NCBI RefSeq assembly: GCF_014218295.1
Contig: NZ_AP023287.1
Span: forward strand, 1,736,001-1,800,000
Direction: 5' to 3'
Length of the DNA stretch: 64,000 bases
Source of the DNA: Mycolicibacterium litorale
GTDB taxonomy: Bacteria > Actinomycetota > Actinomycetes > Mycobacteriales > Mycobacteriaceae
Part shown: in pieces, positions 45,321-52,498 of the stretch
Layout: the number at the start of each line of letters is the position of its first letter
Position numbering within the stretch: position 1 is the first letter of the stretch
Made by a program: the position numbers and the translations under genes
The notes under the pieces: generated by a model
Databases searched by the model: none
Told to the model about the DNA's origin: nothing
What the model saw: the letters and a program-made list of their open reading frames with translations, nothing else

Positions 45321-46936
45321 CCGAACCGAAGCGCTACGACGTGCTCATTGTCGGTGCCGGGTTCTCCGGTCTCTACGCCCTGCACCGGCTGCGCGAACTC
45401 GGCGTGCGCGCCCGGGTGGTGGAGAAGGCCGACGGCGTCGGCGGCACCTGGCTGTTCAACAGGTACCCCGGGGCGCGTTGCGACATCGAGAGCATCGAGT
45501 ACTCCTACAGCTTCTCCGAGGAGATCCAGCAGGAGTGGGTGTGGACCGAGACCATGCCGGCCCAGCCCGAGATCGAGGCGTACCTGAATTTCGTCGCCGA
45601 TCGGCTGGACCTGCGCCGCGACATCGACTTCGACACCGAGATCGTGGCCATGACGTTCGACGAGGTCGCGGCGGAGTGGATGCTCGAGACGGTGGCCGGT
45701 GACAGGTATGCGGCGCCCTTCGTCATCGCCGCCACCGGCATCCTCTCCGTCCCGCTCGAACCGGACATCGCCGGCATGGACACCTTCAGCGGGACGTCGC
45801 TGTTCACCAGTCGCTGGCCGCGTGACGGCGTCGACCTCGCCGGTCGGCGGGTCGGTGTGATCGGGACCGGTTCTACGGGTGTGCAGCTGATCCCCGCGGT
45901 GGCCAGGGAGGCCGAGCAGCTCGTCGTCTTCCAACGGTCCCCGGCCTACACGCTGCCGTGGCGCATCCGCCCGTTCGAACCCGGTGAGCTCGAGGACCTC
46001 AAGGCCCGATACGGGGAGATCCGTGCCGCACAGCGTGAGCATCCCGTGGGCGCGGCCCGGCTCAGCGCGTTCTCCGTTCTGCTCGACATGCTGGTCCGAC
46101 CGCCGTTGAAGGAGGCGACCGCCGAAGAGCGCCGGCGCGCGGTCGAGGAGCACGGCATCATGGGCGCCCTCAACTGGGGCGACATCTTCTTCGACATCGA
46201 GGCCAACCGGATGGCCGCCGAACTCTACGGCGAGGCCGTGGCCCGGATCGTCCGCGACCCACAGACGGCGGCCGCGTTGGTGCCCACCCACCCGTTCGCC
46301 TGCAAACGGCCGATCATCGACCAGGGATACTACGAGACGTTCAACCGCGACAACGTCACGCTGGTCGATCTGCGCCGCGGAGGTATCCGGTCGGTCACGC
46401 CAACGGGCATCGACACTGAGCAGGGCCATCACGAACTCGACGTGATCGTCTACGCCACCGGCTTCGACGCCATGACCGGAGCGCTGAGCCGTATCGACGT
46501 CCGCGGCCGCGACGGGGTGCTGCTGCGGGACGTGTGGGCCGCGGACGGGCCGGTGTCCTACCTCGGGCTGCAGATCGCCGGATTCCCCAACCTGTTCACC
46601 GTCCAGGGCCCCGGAAGTCCCAGCGCCGCCACCAATTTCGTAGCGGCCCTCGAACAGCACGTGGACTGGATTGCGGACTGTCTGCAGTTTCTGCGGGCCC
46701 GCGGTCACCGCACGATCGAAGCCCTGCCCGGCGCGCAGACGGAGTGGATCGAACACGCCACCGCCCTCGTGGCTCCGACCGTGCTGGTGCACCCGTCGTG
46801 CAGCTCCTGGTACAACGGCGGGAACGTGCCCGGCAAGAAGCGCATGTACATGGGCTACACCGCCGGGCTGCCCGAGTACCGCAGGCGCTGCGACGAGATC
46901 GCCGCCGCCGGTTACCAAGGGTTCAAAGTGGGATGA
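45317..46936 (+). CDS. Baeyer-Villiger-type flavin monooxygenase, 539 aa
   Basis: A type I BVMO-like enzyme: VGAGFSG (12-18), DGVGGTWLFNRYPGARCDIES (39-59, with the RYPGARCD block of cyclohexanone monooxygenases) and VIGTGSTGVQ (181-190) for NADPH. The fingerprint FxGxxxHxxxWP reads FSGTSLFTSRWP (157-168), so the conserved His is Phe163. It would insert oxygen next to a ring ketone to give a lactone. The GTG overlaps the stop of the upstream dehydrogenase (GTGA), which supports an alcohol-ketone-lactone sequence. Confidence 0.9.
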   Translation: MTEPKRYDVLIVGAGFSGLYALHRLRELGVRARVVEKADGVGGTWLFNRYPGARCDIESIEYSYSFSEEIQQEWVWTETMPAQPEIEAYLNFVADRLDLRRDIDFDTEIVAMTFDEVAAEWMLETVAGDRYAAPFVIAATGILSVPLEPDIAGMDTFSGTSLFTSRWPRDGVDLAGRRVGVIGTGSTGVQLIPAVAREAEQLVVFQRSPAYTLPWRIRPFEPGELEDLKARYGEIRAAQREHPVGAARLSAFSVLLDMLVRPPLKEATAEERRRAVEEHGIMGALNWGDIFFDIEANRMAAELYGEAVARIVRDPQTAAALVPTHPFACKRPIIDQGYYETFNRDNVTLVDLRRGGIRSVTPTGIDTEQGHHELDVIVYATGFDAMTGALSRIDVRGRDGVLLRDVWAADGPVSYLGLQIAGFPNLFTVQGPGSPSAATNFVAALEQHVDWIADCLQFLRARGHRTIEALPGAQTEWIEHATALVAPTVLVHPSCSSWYNGGNVPGKKRMYMGYTAGLPEYRRRCDEIAAAGYQGFKVG

Positions 46937-46961
46937 ACGGGGCGGAACGGGCGGTGTTCGC

Positions 46962-47336
46962 GTGACCCGCACGGCGCGTGAGGTCGTCGAGCTGTACAAC
47001 CTGCGAGTGTGGAATGAGCGTGATGTCGCCCTTGCCGACCAACTTCTGGGTGACAGCGTGATCCGCCACGACGTGGGGGAGTCGGTCACGCTCAGCCACG
47101 ATCAGGCCGTACAGCGGATCGTCGACCACTGGGCGATGTTCGCGGCGGTGCGCTTCGAGCTGAACCTGGTGGTCGCTGGCGACGACGGCGAACACGTCAC
47201 CATCGTCTACCAGTCCCCGATGACCCTCAAGGACGGCACCACGACGACGATCAGCAGTATGGAGGTGTTCCGCGTCATCGATGGCAGGATCACCGAGGTC
47301 TGGAACTGCGGCTACAAACAAGGGGTCTGGCATTGA
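46962..47336 (+). CDS. SnoaL/NTF2-like small protein, 124 aa
   Basis: An alpha+beta barrel of the SnoaL/NTF2 superfamily, which includes steroid isomerases, dehydratases and epoxide or polyketide cyclases. AREVVELYNLRVWNERD, a central RHD pair near 35-37 and ISSMEVFRVIDGRITEVWN are typical. The GTG at 46962 is the first usable start in this frame. It sits between the Baeyer-Villiger enzyme and an LLM oxidoreductase, overlapping the latter by four bases. An isomerase or lactone/epoxide-processing role is plausible. Confidence 0.8.
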   Translation: MTRTAREVVELYNLRVWNERDVALADQLLGDSVIRHDVGESVTLSHDQAVQRIVDHWAMFAAVRFELNLVVAGDDGEHVTIVYQSPMTLKDGTTTTISSMEVFRVIDGRITEVWNCGYKQGVWH

Positions 47337-48373
47337 CCGATGACACGCTCGACGAGCTGGGTTACTACCTGCTGGCCGGCGCGGGCGGCGAGGGGCCCGC
47401 CACGCTGATGGACGAGGCGCGGCGCGGTGAGCAACTCGGGTTCGGCACCGCCTTCATCTCCGAGCGCTGGAACGTCAAGGAGGCGTCCTCGCTGGTGGGC
47501 GCGGCGTGCGCGGTGACCAGCCGGATGCGGATCGCCACCGCCGCAACCAATCACAACACCCGCCACCCGCTGATCACCGCCTCGTGGGCGACGACCATGC
47601 ACCGCCTGTCGGGTGGACGGTTCACCCTCGGCATCGGCCGAGGCATCGGCGCCATCTACGGAGCGTTCGGCATACCGGCCGTGACGACCGCGCAGATGGA
47701 GGACTTCGCTCAGGTGATGCGACGCCTGTGGCACGGCGAGCTGATCTTCAACCACGACGGGCCGCTCGGCACGTACCCGGTGCTGTTCCTCGACCCCGAC
47801 TTCGACGAGGACATCCGGCTGGCGATCGTCGCGTTCGGTCCCCAGACACTGGCGCTCGGCGGTCGTGCGTTCGACGACGTCATCCTGCACACCTACTTCA
47901 CGCCGGAGACGTTGCAGCGGTGCGTGAAGACGGTCAAGGACGCCGCGGAGCAGGCCGGCCGGGACCCCGACAGTGTCCGGGTGTGGTCGTGTTTCGCGAC
48001 GGTCGGCGACCACCTGCCCGAGGAATTGCGGCTGAAGAAGACGGTGGCGCGGCTCGCGACCTATCTGCAGGGTTACGGCGACCTGATGGTGACGACCAAC
48101 GACTGGGATCCCGCTGTGCTGCAACGATTCCGGGAGGACGAGGTGGTGACGTCGATCCCCGGCGGCATCGATCACAAAGCCACCGCAGCGCAGATCGAAC
48201 ACATCGCGACGCTTCTGCCCGACGAGTGGCTGGCGCCTGCGGCGACGGGCTCGGCCCAGCAGTGCGTCGAGCGCATCCGCAAGGAGTTCGACTACGGCGC
48301 CGACGCGCTGATCATGCACGGGGCGACGCCAGACGAACTCGCCCCGATCGTCGAGGAGTACCGCCGCACCTGA
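47333..48373 (+). CDS. LLM-class (F420-type) oxidoreductase, 346 aa
   Basis: A luciferase-like oxidoreductase with ISERWNVKEASSLVGAAC, TAATNHNTRHPLITASWATT and GRFTLGIGRGIGAIYGAFG, the pattern of a mycobacterial F420-dependent subgroup. The start is TTG at 47333 overlapping the preceding stop (TTGA), with AGGGG seven bases upstream. It is the last gene of the operon begun by the epimerase-type dehydrogenase. F420-dependent saturation of a double bond is possible. Confidence 0.87.
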   Translation: MTDDTLDELGYYLLAGAGGEGPATLMDEARRGEQLGFGTAFISERWNVKEASSLVGAACAVTSRMRIATAATNHNTRHPLITASWATTMHRLSGGRFTLGIGRGIGAIYGAFGIPAVTTAQMEDFAQVMRRLWHGELIFNHDGPLGTYPVLFLDPDFDEDIRLAIVAFGPQTLALGGRAFDDVILHTYFTPETLQRCVKTVKDAAEQAGRDPDSVRVWSCFATVGDHLPEELRLKKTVARLATYLQGYGDLMVTTNDWDPAVLQRFREDEVVTSIPGGIDHKATAAQIEHIATLLPDEWLAPAATGSAQQCVERIRKEFDYGADALIMHGATPDELAPIVEEYRRT

Positions 48374-48392
48374 GGGGTTTCGGCGTGCCGAG

Positions 48393-48440
48393 ACTACGGT
48401 TGTTGACGAATTTCGGCGAGTTCCGGTCAACAACCGTAGT
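48393..48440. terminator. Bidirectional terminator hairpin
   Basis: ACTACGGTTGTTGAC (48393-48407) and GTCAACAACCGTAGT (48426-48440) form a perfect 15-bp stem with an 18-base loop. It lies between the convergent ends of the LLM gene and the carboxyltransferase gene. Confidence 0.85.
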
Positions 48441-48453
48441 GTCGCGCGCGAGG

Positions 48454-49950
48454 TCACGGCATGACGAGGGTGCGGCACACCGGTTCGGCGACCTCCTGTC
48501 TGCTGAAGACGCCGTGCTGCAGCGCCGTGAGAAGCCGGTCGCGGGTCTCGACCGGAGAGATGAGCTCGTCGAACCCGAGGTGCCCGGCCGACCGGTAGCT
48601 GGCCTCCAGCTCCATGCTCTTGAGCACCTCGGCGTAGTCCTCGCCGGCGTGCGTCGCCCGGCTCATCGCCGCGGCGCTCATCGCCCCCATGGTCGCCCCC
48701 GGGTACGCAAAGGTCGCCACCTGGTTGTCGAACCCCAGCAGCGACATGGCCATCGAGCCGAAACCGAACGCCTTGCGCAGCGTGACGTGCAGCTTGAGCG
48801 TGGTGGCGGCGGTCTGCGCGGCGAACATCCGTGCACCGCTGCGCAGTACACCGTTGCGTTCGGACCGGCTGCCCGGCAGCATGCCCGGGTTGTCGGCGAG
48901 GAAGACGATGGGTAGATGGAACGAATCGGCGACGGTGATGAAGTGGGCGGCCTTGTCGGCGGCGTCGGAGTCGATGGAGCCTGCCATCACCTGCGGTTGG
49001 TTCGCCACCACGGCGACGGGGTAGCCGCCCAGGTGGGCCAGCGCGCAGATGATCGCCCGACCGAAGCGGGGTTGCACCTCGAACCAGTCGGGCCGGTCGA
49101 AGACGACGTCGAGCACCGCGCGCATGTCGTAGATGTGGCGGTTGTCGCGCGAGACGATGTCGAGCAGTTCGGGGGTGGGGCGCGGGTCGGCGGTGTCGTC
49201 GGCCAGCCGGGTCGGCGGATAGGACCATGCGCTGGACGGAAAGTAGGACAGGTACCGGCGGATGTCGTCGATGACGGCCTCGTCGTCATCGGCGTAGTTG
49301 TGGACCACCCCGCTGCCCAGCGCGACATCGGGGCCTCCCAGGTCCTCCTTCGAGATGTCCTCTCCGGTGGACTCTTTCACGACCGGCGGCCCGGCGGTGA
49401 AGATCGCTCCCGCCGCACTCATGATGGTGAAGTCGCACACCGGCGCCACCAGCGCACCGTGGCCCGCCGACGGTCCCAGCACCGCCGACACCGTCGGCAC
49501 CTTGCCGGAGCACTGCGCCTGCACGATCAGGTCGGTCGGTGTGCGCCCGTAGTGTTCACCGCTGGGCCGGAATCCGGCACCCTCCAGCAGCATCACCATC
49601 GGAATCTTGTTGCGCAGTGCCAGTTCCGCGAGCCGGTACCGTTTGGCGTTCCCGCCGGGGCCGATGCTGCCCGCGAGCGTGGTGAAGTCCTCGGCTCCGA
49701 CCATCACCGGGGTGCCGCCGATCCGGCCGGCCCCCGCGACGAGCCCGTCGGCCGCGATGTCACCGCCGACCAGTGTGCCGAACTCGCAGAACGAGTCCGG
49801 ATCGAGCAGGCGGGCGACGCGGGCGCGCGCGTCGAGTTTGCCCTTGCCGCGATGTCTGGCGACCCGCTCGGGCCCGCCCATACCGTGGGCGTGCGCCCGG
49901 CGACGGTCGAGGTCCTCGAGCGTCTCCTTCCAGTCCTGTGCGTCCACCAT
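48454..49950 (-). CDS. Acyl-CoA carboxylase beta (carboxyltransferase) subunit, 498 aa
   Basis: An AccD/PccB-type carboxyltransferase: two crotonase-fold halves with GSIGPGGNAKRYRLAELALRN, SAGHGALVAPVCDF and FLADNPGMLPGS. It would transfer CO2 from biotin to an acyl-CoA. No biotin carboxylase/carrier subunit is nearby, so it must borrow one. The ATG at 49950 has GAGGAC ahead; a GTG at 49968 is possible. Branched acyl-CoA carboxylation, as in acyclic terpene or leucine breakdown, is one option. Confidence 0.9.
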   Translation of the reverse strand: MVDAQDWKETLEDLDRRRAHAHGMGGPERVARHRGKGKLDARARVARLLDPDSFCEFGTLVGGDIAADGLVAGAGRIGGTPVMVGAEDFTTLAGSIGPGGNAKRYRLAELALRNKIPMVMLLEGAGFRPSGEHYGRTPTDLIVQAQCSGKVPTVSAVLGPSAGHGALVAPVCDFTIMSAAGAIFTAGPPVVKESTGEDISKEDLGGPDVALGSGVVHNYADDDEAVIDDIRRYLSYFPSSAWSYPPTRLADDTADPRPTPELLDIVSRDNRHIYDMRAVLDVVFDRPDWFEVQPRFGRAIICALAHLGGYPVAVVANQPQVMAGSIDSDAADKAAHFITVADSFHLPIVFLADNPGMLPGSRSERNGVLRSGARMFAAQTAATTLKLHVTLRKAFGFGSMAMSLLGFDNQVATFAYPGATMGAMSAAAMSRATHAGEDYAEVLKSMELEASYRSAGHLGFDELISPVETRDRLLTALQHGVFSRQEVAEPVCRTLVMP

Positions 49951-49980
49951 GCGCCGGTCCTCACTCACGGTCGTTGACCT

Positions 49981-49999
49981 TACTGAATTGCTTACTGTA
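49981..49999. promoter_or_regulatory. Operator copy h (TACTGAAT-TGC-TTACTGTA)
   Basis: Matches 13 of 16 arm positions. It lies between the divergent carboxyltransferase and LLM/P450 genes. Confidence 0.65.
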
Positions 50000-50011
50000 G
50001 CGTCATCTACC

Positions 50012-51073
50012 ATGGGTGACGGCGTGGTGCCCGGCCTCGAGGTGGACCGGGGCATCCCCAGCCGACTCGATCGTGTGCCCGAGGCGGCCGCCACCGCGGA
50101 AGGCCACGGTTACGACGGCTGTTGGACCGGGGAGATCGACCACGATCCGTTCCTTCCCCTCGCGCTCGCCTCCGAGCACACCACGCGCCTGGAGATCGGT
50201 ACCAGCATCGCCGTGGCGTTCGCGCGAAACCCCATGACCGTGGCCAACATCGGCTGGGATCTGCAGGCGTACTCCGGCGGCCGCTTCATCCTCGGCCTCG
50301 GCACGCAGATCCGACCCCACGTCGAGAAGCGGTTCTCCATGCCGTGGAGCCACCCGGTACGGCGCATGCGGGAGTTCGTCACCGCGCTGCACGAGATCTG
50401 GTCGTGCTGGCACGACGGCGCACCGCTGCGGTTCGAGGGCGACTTCTACACCCACACGATCATGACCCCGATGTTCGTGCCCGAACCGCACCCCCACGGC
50501 ATCCCGAAGATCTTCATCGCCGCAGTGGGTGAGGCGATGACCGGAATGTGCGGTGAGGTCGCCGACGGTCTGCTCGCGCATGCGTTCACCACCAGGCGCT
50601 ATCTCGACCAGGTCACGGCGCCGGCGCTCCTGGCCGGGATGGAGCGAGCTGGGCGCAGCCGCAACAGTTTTCAGGTGTCGTGTCCGGTGTTCGTGGTGAC
50701 CGGACAGACCGCCGAGGACATGGACACGGCCGCCGTCGCCACCCGAAAGCAGCTCGCGTTCTACGGGTCGACCCCCGCCTACCGCGGTGTGCTCGACCTG
50801 CACGGCTGGGGTGACCTGCACACCGAACTGCATCGGCTGTCCCGGCAGGGCGAGTGGGATGTCATGGGCACGCTGATCGACGACGACGTCCTCGCGGCGT
50901 TCACCGTCGTCGCGCCCCTCGACAGGGTCGCGGCAAAGCTGCGCGAACGTTGTGACGGGGTGATCGACCGTGTCCTGCCCGCCTTCCCGGCCGGCGTACC
51001 CGATGCCGCCGTCAGCGCCGTCCTACGCGAGTTGCGCGGCCTTCCGGCCGCCGCCGAGAGGAGTCTCCCGTGA
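50012..51073 (+). CDS. LLM-class (F420-type) oxidoreductase, 353 aa
   Basis: A luciferase-like protein with DGCWTGEIDHDPFLPLALA, LEIGTSIAVAFARNPMTVA and GGRFILGLGTQIRPHVEKRF, typical of F420-dependent TIM-barrel enzymes. The ATG at 50012 is 13 bases past the operator, leaving little room for a leader. It overlaps the following P450 gene by four bases, so the two probably act on the same compound. Confidence 0.88.
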   Translation: MGDGVVPGLEVDRGIPSRLDRVPEAAATAEGHGYDGCWTGEIDHDPFLPLALASEHTTRLEIGTSIAVAFARNPMTVANIGWDLQAYSGGRFILGLGTQIRPHVEKRFSMPWSHPVRRMREFVTALHEIWSCWHDGAPLRFEGDFYTHTIMTPMFVPEPHPHGIPKIFIAAVGEAMTGMCGEVADGLLAHAFTTRRYLDQVTAPALLAGMERAGRSRNSFQVSCPVFVVTGQTAEDMDTAAVATRKQLAFYGSTPAYRGVLDLHGWGDLHTELHRLSRQGEWDVMGTLIDDDVLAAFTVVAPLDRVAAKLRERCDGVIDRVLPAFPAGVPDAAVSAVLRELRGLPAAAERSLP

Positions 51074-52305
51074 GCGCCCCGATCATCGACGACGCCGCCA
51101 GGGTGTTCGCCACCCCCAAGGCCTACACCGACGAACCGGCGCTCCACGCTGCTCTGACACACCTGCGGGCGCGCGCACCGGTGTCGTGGGTCGAAGTGGA
51201 CGGTTACCGACCGTTCTGGGCGATCACGAAGCACGCCGACATCATGGCGATCGAACGGGCGAACCACCTGTTCACCAATTCACCACGCTCGGTGCTGATG
51301 ACGGCGGCGGCCGACGAACTGCAGGCGGGTGTGGGTATCCGCACGCTGATCCATCTGGACGACCCCGAGCACCGTGAGTTGCGGGCCATCGGTGCCGACT
51401 GGTTCCGGCCGAAAGCCATGCGGGCGTTGAGGGTTCGCGTCGACGAACTCGCCGGCGCGTACGTCGAGAAGATGCTCGAGGCGGGGCCGGAATGCGATTT
51501 CGTCCAAGAAGTGGCGGTGAACTACCCACTCTTCGTGATCATGTCGCTGCTCGGCGTGCCCGAGTGCGACTTCCCGCTGATGCTCAGACTCACCCAGGAG
51601 CTGTTCGGAAGCGACGACGAGGAGTTCCAGCGCGGCGACTCCTCCGAGGACCAGATGGCGGCGCTGCTGGAGATGTTCGAGTACTTCACCGCGTTGACGG
51701 CGTCCCGGCGTGAGCATCCGACCGAAGACCTCGCCTCGGCCATCGCCAACGCACGGCTGCGCGGCCAGCCGCTGTCCGACATCGACACCGTGTCCTACTA
51801 CGCGATCGTGGCGGCCGCCGGCCACGACACCACCAGCGCCACCATCTCCGGGGGCATGCTGGCCCTGGCCGAGCACCAGGACCAGCTACGCCGGCTGCGG
51901 AATGAGCCGGGACTGATGGGGCTCGCCGCCGAGGAGATGATCCGGTGGGTGACCCCGGTGAAAGCGTTCATGCGCACCGCGGCCGAGGACACCGAGGTGC
52001 GCGGTGTCCCCATCAGGGCGGGGGAGTCGCTCCTGCTGTCCTATGTGTCGGGCAACCGCGACGAGGACGTGTTCGACGCCCCGTTCAGCTTCGACGTCGG
52101 CCGCGACCCCAACCGGCACGTCTCGTTCGGTCACGGTGTGCACTTCTGCCTCGGTGCGGCGCTGGCCCGCATGGAGGTCGGCAGCTTCTTCACGCAGCTG
52201 GTGCCCAGGCTGCGTTCCGTGGAACTCGCCGGTCGGCCCGAACACGTCGCGACGACGTTCGTCGGCGGGCTCAAGCACCTGCCGATCCGGTACTGCGTGG
52301 CGTAG
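51070..52305 (+). CDS. Cytochrome P450, 411 aa
   Basis: The heme ligand is Cys360 in FGHGVHFCLG, the ExxR motif is Glu289-Arg292 (EEMIR), and the I-helix reads AAAGHDTTS (248-256) with the normal acid-alcohol pair. LDDPEHRELR near 96-105 is the C-helix block. It is the third P450 of the island and the last gene controlled by an operator copy; its stop is one base from the convergent YbdD-like gene. No ferredoxin or reductase gene accompanies it. Confidence 0.92.
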   Translation: MSAPIIDDAARVFATPKAYTDEPALHAALTHLRARAPVSWVEVDGYRPFWAITKHADIMAIERANHLFTNSPRSVLMTAAADELQAGVGIRTLIHLDDPEHRELRAIGADWFRPKAMRALRVRVDELAGAYVEKMLEAGPECDFVQEVAVNYPLFVIMSLLGVPECDFPLMLRLTQELFGSDDEEFQRGDSSEDQMAALLEMFEYFTALTASRREHPTEDLASAIANARLRGQPLSDIDTVSYYAIVAAAGHDTTSATISGGMLALAEHQDQLRRLRNEPGLMGLAAEEMIRWVTPVKAFMRTAAEDTEVRGVPIRAGESLLLSYVSGNRDEDVFDAPFSFDVGRDPNRHVSFGHGVHFCLGAALARMEVGSFFTQLVPRLRSVELAGRPEHVATTFVGGLKHLPIRYCVA

Positions 52306-52306
52306 G

Positions 52307-52498
52307 TCAGCAGCACCGCGCGCCGGGGTCGGCGTCGGCGGCCGCGTGACGCATGCGCCAGTACTCCCGCTCGCTGAGCACCGGCTGGCCGGGGTGCGTG
52401 CGGCGGCGGTGCTCGAGATAGCGGTCGTAGTGGTTGTCGCCCATCAGTGAGGCGACGTACCAACGGATCTGGCGTGCGAACCCGGCAACGCATCCCAT
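52307..52498 (-). CDS. YbdD/YjiX-family small protein, 63 aa
   Basis: A short basic protein with the family pattern YVASLMGDNHYDRYLEHRRR and the ending LSEREYWRMRHAAAD. Family members are encoded with CstA-type transporters and are needed for their activity. Here the gene starts 55 bases before the end of cstA in another frame, an unusually deep overlap that should couple their translation. The C-terminal Cys pair (GARCC) is noticeable. Confidence 0.85.
   Translation of the reverse strand: MGCVAGFARQIRWYVASLMGDNHYDRYLEHRRRTHPGQPVLSEREYWRMRHAAADADPGARCC

Noticed and set aside
45275..47089. 604-residue leftward open frame
   Set aside because: It lies antisense to the Baeyer-Villiger and SnoaL-like genes and has the His/Arg/Asp-rich composition of a high-GC shadow frame.
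47312..49228. 638-residue leftward open frame crossing an LLM gene and a terminator
   Set aside because: It is antisense to the LLM gene, crosses the 48393-48440 hairpin and shows no protein-like pattern.
19600..49999. Reading the dyads as KstR or KstR2 sites
   Set aside because: KstR sites centre on AACnnGTT and KstR2 sites on CAAGnnCTTG; the copies here centre on CTGTAA-N3-TTACAG and share neither core.
12569..52305. The island as a recently acquired mobile element
   Set aside because: I found no integrase, transposase, tRNA scar, direct end repeats or obvious base-composition break; it may still be accessory, but mobility is not supported.
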